Positions 16,887-24,298 of a stretch of DNA of 40,728 nt are shown in pieces. The notes under the pieces were generated by a model. That model was given only the letters and a program-made list of their open reading frames with translations, ran no database searches and was not told where the DNA came from. How positions within the stretch are numbered: the first letter of the stretch is position 1; each line of letters starts with the position of its first letter. Source of the stretch: Solobacterium sp. GTDB lineage: Bacteria; Bacillota_I; Bacilli_A; Erysipelotrichales; Erysipelotrichaceae. A program made the translations under genes and the position numbers. The DNA lies in contig JAILLA010000066.1 in assembly GCA_024693325.1 (NCBI GenBank), positions 1 through 40,728 of the forward strand, read 5' to 3'.

Positions 16887-17443
16887 ACGGCATACCCCTC
16901 TTTCCTGAGATATTCTCTGAGCTTTTCCCTTGTCCTCATCAAAGACATCTTGGCTTTTGACTCACTGATCCCGTATTCTTCCGCTATTTCCTTAACGGAA
17001 CTCATGTACCAGTATCTGCGGACAAAGATCTTTCTTGTATCTGCATTCAGCGTTCCGAGAAATTCATTGATCAGGTCCTGCAGGATGCTGGCATCAACGT
17101 TCGCTTCAACACTTTCTCCGCTCCTGATCACTTCACTTAATTCATCCAATGCAGCAGGTGTTTCCCCTGCCCCTCGTTTTTCTGCTGTCATCCGTTCATA
17201 CATATTCAATGCCAGATTTCGCGTGATCTTTCCCAGAAACGGGCCCAGTTTCTGCGGCTTATGCGGAGGCATTGCATACCAGGCGTGCTGATACGTATCA
17301 TTCACGCATTCTTCACTGTCCGCATTGCTGTACAGGATCCTGTACGCAATTGAATACAGATATCTGCCATATTGATTCATGGTCTCAAGTATGGCCTGTT
17401 CTGCACGCTTCCAATAAAGCTCTACAATCTCGCTGTCTTTCAT
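16883..17443 (-). CDS. ECF-type RNA polymerase sigma factor
   Basis: The 186-residue protein has sigma region 2 at about 5-95 (LYSIAYRILYSNADSEECVNDTY for core binding, then FLGKITRNLALNMYE) and region 4 at about 125-180 with the helix-turn-helix VKEIAEEYGISESKAKMSLMRTREKLREYL. It has no region 3 and no extra C-terminal domain. GGGAG lies 8 nt before the ATG. It starts 38 nt after the fucosidase stop and is coupled to the anti-sigma gene by a 4-nt overlap. ECF factors usually drive their own operon; I could not find a clear ECF-type promoter in the 38-nt gap, so it may be cotranscribed with the fucosidase gene. Confidence 0.92.
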   Translation of the reverse strand: MKDSEIVELYWKRAEQAILETMNQYGRYLYSIAYRILYSNADSEECVNDTYQHAWYAMPPHKPQKLGPFLGKITRNLALNMYERMTAEKRGAGETPAALDELSEVIRSGESVEANVDASILQDLINEFLGTLNADTRKIFVRRYWYMSSVKEIAEEYGISESKAKMSLMRTREKLREYLRKEGYAV

Positions 17444-17481
17444 CTCATACTCCCTTCACTCTGATACACAGGAAAATGATG

Positions 17482-18783
17482 TTAATGGTCACATGTTTTG
17501 AGAATGACCTCAATGACCGTATCTGTCTGATCCGGAAGCACAGGATCATCTCCGAGATCCGCGAATACAAGTTCCGGGTAGTTTGATGTGATCCAGCTGT
17601 CGGAGATCCTGACATTCCCTTTTCCCAGCAGTCTGACTGACGCGATATCATCGCGTCTGATACCGGGAAGCGGAATGCCTCCGAACTGTCCTTCGTATAC
17701 ATGGTAGTAAATATGATCGCCTTTCCGGGTGATCCTGCCGTATTCAGGTTTTCCAATACCGGACGGTCCGCAGCCATGGATCGATTCGTGATTGACTTTC
17801 ATCCAGCGTCCGATCTGTTTCAGGATCTCCGTCTCTTCGTCCGGCAGGAGTCCCTGTTCATCCGGGCCGACATTCAGCAGAAGATTACCGCCTTTGGAAA
17901 CACATTCCGTCAGTTTATGTATGATCATATCCGCAGGTTTGAAATAATGGTCATCTTTGCAGTATCCCCAGTGATTGTTCATCGTCACGCAGGATTCCCA
18001 CATGACCGGTTCTCCGGCTTCATTGCGGATCCCCTCCGGCGGAACGATCTGTTCCGGTGATACGAAGTCTCCGGAAGTGATGTTCGGATGCACGGATAAC
18101 AACGACCCGAATCCTTCACCGCTGGCTTCCAGTCTGTTGTTCAGTATGATATCCGGCTGCAGACTCCGTATCATCCTGACCAGCTCTTCACCATGCCATG
18201 TGTCTGAGCGCATATCATCATAGGAAAAGTCCGTCCAGAGGATATCTATTTTCCCGTAGTTTGTGCAGAGTTCCCGGATCTGTCCATGCATATATTCCAG
18301 GTATCTCTCAAAGTCATACGGTCTGTTTTTATATTCTTCATGATCCCGCATCGGATGATGTCTGTCCCCGTAGTGCGGATAATCCGGATGGTGCCAGTCC
18401 AGAAGAGAATAATACAGTCCTGTCTTCAATCCTGCTTTGCGGAAAGCGTCCGTATATTCCCTGATAAAGTCATGACCAGTGTACTTTACGGAAGTATAGT
18501 CTGTCAGCTGACTGTCAAACATACAGTATCCATCATGATGCTTTGCGGTCATGACCGCATATTTCATGCCCGCTTCTTTTGCCAGCTGTGCCAGTGCATC
18601 CGCGTCAAACTTTTCCGGATGAAATGACCGGACATATTTCTGATATCCGGATACGCTGATCTGTTCGTCACTCATGACCCATTCCCCTCTTGCGGGGACA
18701 GCATATACGCCCCAATGGATAAACATTCCGAACCGTGCATCCTGATACCATTGCATTCTGTTGTTTTCCATGACTTCACCCAT
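17482..18783 (-). CDS. Alpha-L-fucosidase, GH29 family, cytoplasmic
   Basis: The enzyme hydrolyses alpha-L-fucosides with retention. The 433-residue protein has the GH29 barrel: FGMFIHWGVYAVPARGEW (18-35), TAKHHDGYCMFDS (79-91) and ILWTDFSYD (181-189), where Asp185 is the likely nucleophile. The C-terminal beta domain is short. There is no signal peptide, so it acts on imported fucosyl oligosaccharides. The start is uncertain: ATG at 18783 sits at the end of the glgP terminator U-run, and ATG at 18771 (residue 5) is preceded by GGGTGAAG. It lies between glgP and the ECF sigma gene, and its own promoter was not found. Confidence 0.9.
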   Translation of the reverse strand: MGEVMENNRMQWYQDARFGMFIHWGVYAVPARGEWVMSDEQISVSGYQKYVRSFHPEKFDADALAQLAKEAGMKYAVMTAKHHDGYCMFDSQLTDYTSVKYTGHDFIREYTDAFRKAGLKTGLYYSLLDWHHPDYPHYGDRHHPMRDHEEYKNRPYDFERYLEYMHGQIRELCTNYGKIDILWTDFSYDDMRSDTWHGEELVRMIRSLQPDIILNNRLEASGEGFGSLLSVHPNITSGDFVSPEQIVPPEGIRNEAGEPVMWESCVTMNNHWGYCKDDHYFKPADMIIHKLTECVSKGGNLLLNVGPDEQGLLPDEETEILKQIGRWMKVNHESIHGCGPSGIGKPEYGRITRKGDHIYYHVYEGQFGGIPLPGIRRDDIASVRLLGKGNVRISDSWITSNYPELVFADLGDDPVLPDQTDTVIEVILKTCDH

Positions 18784-18784
18784 A

Positions 18785-18819
18785 AAAAAGAAAAGCTGTA
18801 CCTTTCACAGATACAGCTT
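18785..18819 (-). terminator. Terminator or attenuator between glgP and the fucosidase gene
   Basis: An 8-bp perfect stem (18793-18800 with 18812-18819, 11-nt loop) is followed on the minus strand by TTCTTTTTT, directly before the fucosidase ATG. It should end glgP transcripts; read-through would feed the fucosidase-sigma-serpin genes. The loop carries AAAGG, which resembles part of a ribosome site. Confidence 0.75.
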
Positions 18820-18825
18820 AACATA

Positions 18826-21228
18826 TTAAATCTTCAGAGGCTTGATATTCCAGATCTCTTCAGCGTACTGATTGATCGTACGGTCACTGGAGAAATATCC
18901 GCTCTTGGCGATGTTGATCAGGCAGCTCTTAGCCCATGCGGACTGGTCAGAATACTTCTTGCAGATCTCTTCATGTGCTTTGACATATGCGTCAAAGTCT
19001 GCCAGAACCAGATATTCATCGTTCTTGACGAGGATCTCATCATAGATGACACGGAAGTCTTCCTTGTTGCCGTTCCATGTTCCGTCGATCATGGTATTCA
19101 TTGCCTTGCGGATCCTTGCGTCATTCTGGAAGTAATCCCACGCCTTGTAATGTCTGCGGAGTTCAGGGATCTGATCTACGGTCAGGCCGAAGATAACATC
19201 ATTCTCTCTGCCGACCAGGTCATCGATCTCAACAGTAGCACCGTCAAGTGTACCCAGTGTGATCGCACCGTTCATCATGAACTTCATGTTGCCGGTACCG
19301 CTGGCTTCTTTGCCGGCTGTACTGATCTGTTCACTGACGTCGGAACCCGGCATCAGGATCTCAGCCATGGAAACACTGTAGTTCTTCAGGAATACGACCT
19401 TCAGCATACCCTTTACATCCGGATCATTGTTGATGATCTTTGCCATGCAGTTGATCAGCTTGATGACTTTCTTTGCAAATACATAGGAAGAAGCTGCTTT
19501 TGCCGCAAAGATGAATGTCTGCGGTGTGATCGTAAACGTCGGATCTTCCTTGATCCTCTGATACAGATAGATAATGTGCAGTACATTCAGAAGCTGTCTC
19601 TTATAGGAATGCAGACGCTTTGCCTGTGAGTCGAAGATAGAATCGACATCAACAATAATGCCTGTTTCTTTCTGGATATAATCAGCCAGGATCTGTTTTC
19701 TTGCTTTCTTGACTTCAAGGAACTTCTTCTGGACCTTCGGATCATTTACATGATCCATCAGCTTGATAATCTTGGAAAAATCACGCTGATAGCTTCTGCC
19801 GATCGTTTCATCCAGGAGCTGCTTCAGTTCCGGATTGGAATAGATCATGAATCTTCTCGGAGTAATACCGTTCGTCTTGTTATTGAAGCGTTCCGGCCAC
19901 ATGCGATAGTAGTCAGAGAACAGTTCTGTTGTCAGCAGTCCGGAATGGATCTTTGCGACACCGTTAACGGAATGTGAACCGATGACTGCCATTCTTGCCA
20001 TATGGACCATGTTGTTGGAGATAATGGAAACACGTCCATAAAGATAAGGATCATTCGGATACTTCTCGGAAACTTCTGCATTGAAACGCTTATCCATTTC
20101 TTCAATGACCATGAAGACTCTCGGTACAAGGTTTCTCAGATATTCGCACGGCCATGTTTCAAGCGCTTCTGCCATGACTGTATGGTTGGTATAGGACATA
20201 ACGCCTGTGGTGATCTTCCATGCCTCTTTCCAGGAATAGCCATGGTTGTCCATCAGGATACGCATCAGTTCGGGAATCGCCAGAACAGGGTGTGTATCAT
20301 TCAGCTGGATGGATACCTTGTCTGCCAGATTATCCAGTGTACCGTATTTTGAGATATGGTCCATGATAATCGACTGCAGACCTGCCGCAACAAAGAAGTA
20401 CTGCTGCTTCAGACGCAGATACTTGCCTGCCGGTGTGGAATCATCCGGATACAGTTTTTCACAGATCTCGTTGACTTCAGAAAGATACTGCTGATAGTTC
20501 TTCCAAGGCGGGGAAACGTCTGCAGGTTCTGCAGCCCAGAGACGCAGTGTATTGACCATTTCCGTATTCGCACCGATCAGCGGAACATCATAAGGTACTG
20601 CCAGTACGTGTTCCGTATTGACTCTGTGGAAATGCAGATCCCCTTTATCGTCGCTCCATACTTCAACGTTTCCGTAGAAACGTACGTCTACAGCGTGCTT
20701 GATCTTACGGATCTCCCAGGGATTTCCGTTTCTCAGCCACATGTCAGGACGTTCGACCTGTTCGCCCTGTTCATTGATGGCCTGGTGGAAGAAACCTGAC
20801 TGATAGCGGATGCAGTTGCCGTTGATCGGCAGATTTTCCGAAGCAGCGGAGTCCATGAAGCATGCAGCGAGTCTTCCCAGACCGCCGTTGCCCAGACCTG
20901 CATCTCTTTCGCGCCCTGCAAGTTCTTCATAGTTGATGCCAAGGTCCTTCAAACCTTCGACTACCATGTCGTAGATTCCAAGGTTCTTCAGGTTGTTGGT
21001 CATCATTTTTCCGAGCAGGAATTCCATTGAAAAATAATAGACCTGCTTTGCTTCCTGTTTTCTTTCAGCAACTTTCGTTTCTTTCCAGTTCAGGCTGGCG
21101 TAATCACGGATCATCTGTCCGAGAACCAGCAGTCTGTCGGTAGGATGTGTATCTTCAACAGTCGTACCATAAGACTGGATCAAACGGTTACTGAATTCCT
21201 TTTTAAAGTCCGTTTTGTTTTCAAACAT
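18826..21228 (-). CDS. glgP: Glycogen/maltodextrin phosphorylase
   Basis: The cytoplasmic GT35 enzyme releases glucose 1-phosphate from alpha-1,4-glucans. At 800 residues it has the normal length. The pyridoxal phosphate site EASGTGNMKFMMNGA (641-655) contains the cofactor Lys649. The N-terminal part shows GNGGLGRLAACFMDS, RYQSGFFHQ and LNDTHPVLAIPELMR. No glycogen synthesis genes are nearby. AGGAAGG precedes the ATG, and the promoter is an extended -10 type. It could act on glycogen stores or imported maltodextrins; sequence alone does not decide. Confidence 0.97.
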   Translation of the reverse strand: MFENKTDFKKEFSNRLIQSYGTTVEDTHPTDRLLVLGQMIRDYASLNWKETKVAERKQEAKQVYYFSMEFLLGKMMTNNLKNLGIYDMVVEGLKDLGINYEELAGRERDAGLGNGGLGRLAACFMDSAASENLPINGNCIRYQSGFFHQAINEQGEQVERPDMWLRNGNPWEIRKIKHAVDVRFYGNVEVWSDDKGDLHFHRVNTEHVLAVPYDVPLIGANTEMVNTLRLWAAEPADVSPPWKNYQQYLSEVNEICEKLYPDDSTPAGKYLRLKQQYFFVAAGLQSIIMDHISKYGTLDNLADKVSIQLNDTHPVLAIPELMRILMDNHGYSWKEAWKITTGVMSYTNHTVMAEALETWPCEYLRNLVPRVFMVIEEMDKRFNAEVSEKYPNDPYLYGRVSIISNNMVHMARMAVIGSHSVNGVAKIHSGLLTTELFSDYYRMWPERFNNKTNGITPRRFMIYSNPELKQLLDETIGRSYQRDFSKIIKLMDHVNDPKVQKKFLEVKKARKQILADYIQKETGIIVDVDSIFDSQAKRLHSYKRQLLNVLHIIYLYQRIKEDPTFTITPQTFIFAAKAASSYVFAKKVIKLINCMAKIINNDPDVKGMLKVVFLKNYSVSMAEILMPGSDVSEQISTAGKEASGTGNMKFMMNGAITLGTLDGATVEIDDLVGRENDVIFGLTVDQIPELRRHYKAWDYFQNDARIRKAMNTMIDGTWNGNKEDFRVIYDEILVKNDEYLVLADFDAYVKAHEEICKKYSDQSAWAKSCLINIAKSGYFSSDRTINQYAEEIWNIKPLKI

Positions 21229-21252
21229 GTTAAAACCTTCCTCAGTTCGAGA

Positions 21253-21261
21253 ATTATAGCA
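21253..21261 (-). promoter_or_regulatory. glgP promoter, extended -10
   Basis: The minus strand reads TGCTATAAT (21261-21253), an extended -10 element, 24 nt before the glgP ATG. The -35 position (TTTCCT) is weak, as is common with extended -10 promoters. Confidence 0.6.
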
Positions 21262-21351
21262 GATTTCTTTGTATTAGGAAACCTCATATTTCGAATATCG
21301 GCAATTTGACACTTCTGCCCGATTTAATGCTGTTTTTTTTCCCTCCAGACC

Positions 21352-21365
21352 ATTTCCCGGGAAAT
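21352..21365. promoter_or_regulatory. 14-bp perfect palindrome upstream of glgP
   Basis: ATTTCCCGGGAAAT is perfectly symmetric with no spacer. It lies about 90 nt upstream of the glgP -10 box in the gap behind vanY. It may be an operator, but only one copy is seen. Confidence 0.25.
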
Positions 21366-21445
21366 CTTTCCGGATGCCTTCCGCACACGTCAGAAGTCAT
21401 AAATTTAAACCTTTGAACACACATTCATGCATGGCTTTCCGGAAG

Positions 21446-21471
21446 ATAAGAAAACAGCTTCATCAGCTGTT
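21446..21471 (-). terminator. Terminator overlapping the vanY stop codon
   Basis: A 7-bp stem (21453-21459 with 21465-21471, 5-nt loop) includes two bases of the stop codon and is followed on the minus strand by TTCTTATCTT. The U-tract is moderate. Confidence 0.55.
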
Positions 21472-22240
21472 ATTCCTTATACTCCTGTCCGCCTTCAACG
21501 TCAAAGTATTCTTCGAATGTTTCCCATTCATCCACCGCATGCACGGCTTCAGCATACTCTTTTCCAATATACCGGAAATGCCATGGTTCATAGGCGTACC
21601 CGGTGATCTCTTCTTTTCCCTTGGGGTATCTCATGATCCATCCGTACTCATGTGCATGATCATGAAGCCACTTGCCTTCCGGCGTGTTCTCGAATGTTTC
21701 ATTGAAGTCCGTACCCAGTCCGGAATTCATACCCTGCACGATATCGACTGCCAGACCTGTCTGATGATCGGAATATCCCGGTCTGGAGCTGATCCTGTCA
21801 GCCCGCTCAGGACTGTACTGTGCAGCATAGCCGTTCCACAGCTGTCTCTGATACGCTTCCGAACGATACGCGCTTCCAAGTACCATATGGACCCCGTCAG
21901 CTTCAGCTGCCGCAAACATTTCTTCCAATGCTCTGGCAGCAGGTTCCCTCAGCATCCAGTCAGCGGAAGTGGCCACATTGGGTCTTGTCAGATCAGACGG
22001 TTCATATCCATCCGGCAGTTTATGAGTTTTATTGGCTACTACCAGCAGACTGTCTGTATCGTAAAAGTCGGGTAATTCTTCCGGTTCGGGGGGCATAGTC
22101 ACGACAACTGTCTTTACGGTCGGTGACGGTGTGGGAGAAGGTTCTGTTTCTTCTTCAAGCACCTGCTTCCTGTCTTCCAGAAAAGCGATTCCCATAACAC
22201 CGATCAGCAGGATCAACAGTAATGCCATGACTTTTTTCAT
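21470..22240 (-). CDS. VanY-type D-alanyl-D-alanine carboxypeptidase (M15B)
   Basis: The zinc metallopeptidase trims the terminal D-Ala from peptidoglycan stem peptides. The 256-residue protein has an N-terminal signal/anchor helix (1-20) without a lipobox, a Pro/Thr/Glu-rich spacer (30-57) and the peptidase domain (about 60-235). Motifs are GSAYRSEAYQRQLW (122-135), SRPGYSDHQTGLAVDI (152-167; zinc ligands His159 and Asp166) and EPWHFRY (218-224; catalytic Glu218, ligand His221). The ribosome site GAGGAG is the end of queT, 5 nt upstream, so the two are coupled. Family membership alone does not imply glycopeptide resistance; no vanHAX genes are present. Confidence 0.92.
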   Translation of the reverse strand: MKKVMALLLILLIGVMGIAFLEDRKQVLEEETEPSPTPSPTVKTVVVTMPPEPEELPDFYDTDSLLVVANKTHKLPDGYEPSDLTRPNVATSADWMLREPAARALEEMFAAAEADGVHMVLGSAYRSEAYQRQLWNGYAAQYSPERADRISSRPGYSDHQTGLAVDIVQGMNSGLGTDFNETFENTPEGKWLHDHAHEYGWIMRYPKGKEEITGYAYEPWHFRYIGKEYAEAVHAVDEWETFEEYFDVEGGQEYKE

Positions 22241-22245
22241 ACGTA

Positions 22246-22752
22246 TTACTCCTCGAAAATTTTGGTTTTGCTGAGTGCCTGGATCAGGAACCAGCCGACA
22301 AAGACTGAGATCAGTTCTCCGACTGCCACTTCAGCGCCGCAGATCAGGGAACCCATAATAACGTTGTCCGGGAAGAACAGGTAACCAAGCTCTGCCCCGA
22401 CAAATACGAAGTTGAATATGACCGGCATCAGGATAGCCAGAACGGGGATCCCTTTGAATTTGCGGTCTCTCAGCTTATATGTGCAGATCGCTGCAAGAAG
22501 CGTAGCTGCTGTACCGATCACTGCATCGATCATTCCTGTCGGATTGACGCCTGTCATAGCACCGATCAGGTTGGTCAGGAAGCATCCGACCGTCAGGCCC
22601 ACGATCGAGGGCTTGTAGATCAGAGGGAGCAGTGTCAGTGCTTCAGCAATTCTTACCTGTATATTGCTGAAGGAAAACGGAGCCAGAAAGAGCGATACAA
22701 CTGTGTAGACCGCTGCGATCATGGCGACCCTTGCAAATGTTTTTGTGTTCAT
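22246..22752 (-). CDS. queT: QueT-family queuosine precursor transporter
   Basis: QueT is the substrate-binding (S) component of an ECF-type importer for queuosine precursors such as preQ1. The 168-residue protein has five or six hydrophobic helices; FSNIQVRIAEALTLLPL (near residue 30), VGCFLTNLIGA and the Gly/Asp-rich DAVIGT segment are typical of the family. I start at the ATG at 22752 with AAGGAG 9 nt upstream; a longer frame starting at 22815 would begin at the transcription start. The substrate call is strengthened by the preQ1-I-like aptamer in the leader, whose 3' end is the ribosome site. The energising EcfA/EcfT units are not in the window. Confidence 0.9.
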   Translation of the reverse strand: MNTKTFARVAMIAAVYTVVSLFLAPFSFSNIQVRIAEALTLLPLIYKPSIVGLTVGCFLTNLIGAMTGVNPTGMIDAVIGTAATLLAAICTYKLRDRKFKGIPVLAILMPVIFNFVFVGAELGYLFFPDNVIMGSLICGAEVAVGELISVFVGWFLIQALSKTKIFEE

Positions 22753-22761
22753 TAAATTTTT

Positions 22762-22801
22762 CTCCTTATTTTGGGTGTACGTCAGGTAGCCGCTACTGAC
22801 G
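22762..22801 (-). promoter_or_regulatory. preQ1-I-like riboswitch, translational type
   Basis: On the minus strand a 6-bp P1 stem (CGTCAG with CTGACG) closes a 10-nt loop (22795-22786) ending in C, the position that pairs with preQ1 in the class I aptamer. The tail (22779-22762) is A-rich and ends AATAAGGAG. From memory, loop length and the tail CAAAATAAGG closely resemble the Thermoanaerobacter aptamer. The tail GG can pair with the loop C to form the pseudoknot, hiding the queT ribosome site when ligand is bound. Confidence 0.75.
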
Positions 22802-22820
22802 GTGCGCAGGCACATCGACT

Positions 22821-22849
22821 ATTATATTGAAAGAAACAATCGGAATCAA
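22821..22849 (-). promoter_or_regulatory. queT-vanY promoter
   Basis: TTGATT (22849-22844), a 17-nt spacer and TATAAT (22826-22821) on the minus strand form a near-consensus promoter. The predicted start near 22814 places the riboswitch about 13 nt into the transcript. Confidence 0.8.
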
Positions 22850-22886
22850 GAAAACTTGTACACTGCATTCAATTCATTATCCTTAT

Positions 22887-22895
22887 TGATATAAT
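22887..22895 (+). promoter_or_regulatory. Extended -10 promoter of the GNAT-creatininase pair
   Basis: TGATATAAT (22887-22895) is an extended -10 element 21 nt before the GNAT ATG. It is divergent from the queT promoter, with the two -10 boxes about 60 nt apart. Confidence 0.55.
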
Positions 22896-22916
22896 GGTGG
22901 CAGTGAGAGTTCTGAA

Positions 22917-23444
22917 ATGCTGGAATTAAAGAAATGGCCCGAGCCCGGTGCTGCCGAGCTGCGGGAACTGTATGAACATGTCAACCAGAAATACTGCCTC
23001 GTGCAGCTGCCTCTGCCCCTTCCCGAAGAACAGACAAAGAATTATCTGAATGCTGTCCATACGGGAATATCCGAAGACAGGCTGCTTTTGACACGCGGTA
23101 TCTTTCTTGACGGTACTTTGATTGGAAAAGCTGAACTCAACCGTTACCCGGATATGGATGCCGAACTGGATATCGTCATACGGAATGAATACACGGGACA
23201 GGGATACGGACCGGAAGCACTGGCGATGCTGCTGGCGGAAGTGACAGCCTCACAATGGTGTACTTCTGTCTCTGCATACGTCCACAGGGATAACATGCAT
23301 GCAAGGAAACTGATGATGAAAGCAGGTTTGCGTCAAGGCCGTACATTCAAGGCAGATATCCTTGTTCCTGATCATGGAAATTACCGTCTGAAAACTGTCA
23401 GCGGATATGAATATCATCTAGATATACAGGAGGTAAAAAGATGA
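22917..23444 (+). CDS. GNAT-family N-acetyltransferase
   Basis: The 175-residue protein shows the GNAT core: a GTLIGKAELNRY strand near residue 66, ELDIVIRNEYTGQGYGPEAL (83-102) with the acetyl-CoA loop GQGYG, and ARKLMMKAGL (129-138), as in RimJ/RimL-type enzymes. The acceptor is unknown. Its stop overlaps the creatininase ATG (ATGA), so the two are translated together, which hints that acetylation and amide hydrolysis may act on related substrates. GTGAGAG is the only weak ribosome site upstream. It is unrelated to the CitC-type GNAT domains elsewhere in the window apart from the fold. Confidence 0.82.
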   Translation: MLELKKWPEPGAAELRELYEHVNQKYCLVQLPLPLPEEQTKNYLNAVHTGISEDRLLLTRGIFLDGTLIGKAELNRYPDMDAELDIVIRNEYTGQGYGPEALAMLLAEVTASQWCTSVSAYVHRDNMHARKLMMKAGLRQGRTFKADILVPDHGNYRLKTVSGYEYHLDIQEVKR

Positions 23445-24217
23445 GACTCGCCAACATTACATGGCCTCAGGCAGAAGCCTACTTCAAAGATCACGATACA
23501 GTTATTGTGCCTCTGGGCAGCACGGAATGCCATGGCACTCACATGCCTCTGGGTACAGATACGATGATCCCCGATAAGATTCTGGAAGTGCTCGAAACAA
23601 AAACAGATACTTTGATCGCACCGACTATGCCCTATGGAAACACCGATTATCTCGCTGTATTCCCGGGTACGATCAGCCTCGGACCGGAAGTCACATACCA
23701 GGTGATGTTCAGGATCCTGGACGGCCTGCGTAAACATGGCGCAAGAAGATTCATCGTCCTGAACGGACACGGCGGAAACAACAGTATTCTGGACAGACTT
23801 TCTGTAGATATGCAGAAAGAAGGATGTATTCTTGCCCAGATGAACTGGTGGATCATGGTATGGGATCTTGTCCCGGACTGGAAAGGCGAATCACCGTGGA
23901 GAGGCGGTCATGGCGGAGCTGAAGAAACAGCAGCGGTCATGGCGATCGATCCTGATCTGATCGACTATGACGCGATCGGCGATCTCCATCTGAAGTCCCT
24001 CAGTGAGGAACTGCCCTTCTCAGGCATGTCGGCTGTCAGGTTCAAGGGCGTTGATATTCCGATGAGACGGTTCACAACAGACGTTACTGACAATGGATGG
24101 GTCGGTGCAGATCATCCGAAATATGCCACAAAGGAATGGGGCGAGCAGATGATCAATGCCACGGCAGACTATATCGCCGAATTCATTGAAGCCTTCAAAA
24201 AGGTTGATCTTGGCTAA
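23441..24217 (+). CDS. Creatininase-family amidohydrolase
   Basis: The metal-dependent hydrolase family includes creatininase, formamide deformylases of riboflavin/F420 synthesis and the mycofactocin peptidase MftE. The 258-residue protein has all the metal-site motifs: PLGSTECHGTHMPLGTD (24-40; Glu29, His34 or nearby, Asp40), VLNGHGGN (106-113; His110) and RGGHGGAEET (154-163; Glu161). AGGAGG lies 8 nt before the ATG. Creatinine itself cannot be concluded from the sequence. The operon partner is a GNAT acetyltransferase, and a strong terminator follows. Confidence 0.88.
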   Translation: MRLANITWPQAEAYFKDHDTVIVPLGSTECHGTHMPLGTDTMIPDKILEVLETKTDTLIAPTMPYGNTDYLAVFPGTISLGPEVTYQVMFRILDGLRKHGARRFIVLNGHGGNNSILDRLSVDMQKEGCILAQMNWWIMVWDLVPDWKGESPWRGGHGGAEETAAVMAIDPDLIDYDAIGDLHLKSLSEELPFSGMSAVRFKGVDIPMRRFTTDVTDNGWVGADHPKYATKEWGEQMINATADYIAEFIEAFKKVDLG

Positions 24218-24234
24218 ATTTGCTGTTATCACGC

Positions 24235-24292
24235 AAAAAAACGCAGAGGTATGACTGAGTAATGTGAAACTCAGACTTCCTCTGCGGTTTTT
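24235..24292. terminator. Bidirectional terminator
   Basis: An 8-bp outer stem (24242-24249 with 24279-24286) and a 5-bp inner stem (24255-24259 with 24270-24274) are flanked by an A-run and a T-run. It serves the creatininase transcript (+) and the convergent hydro-lyase operon (-). Confidence 0.85.
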
Positions 24293-24298
24293 GATTGA

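Noticed and set aside
21470..22240. Vancomycin resistance gene
   Set aside because: VanY-type peptidases are common housekeeping enzymes; no vanH, vanA/B, vanX or vanRS genes are present.
22753..22815. N-terminal extension of queT
   Set aside because: It begins at the predicted transcription start and runs through the riboswitch; the ATG at 22752 has the ribosome site.
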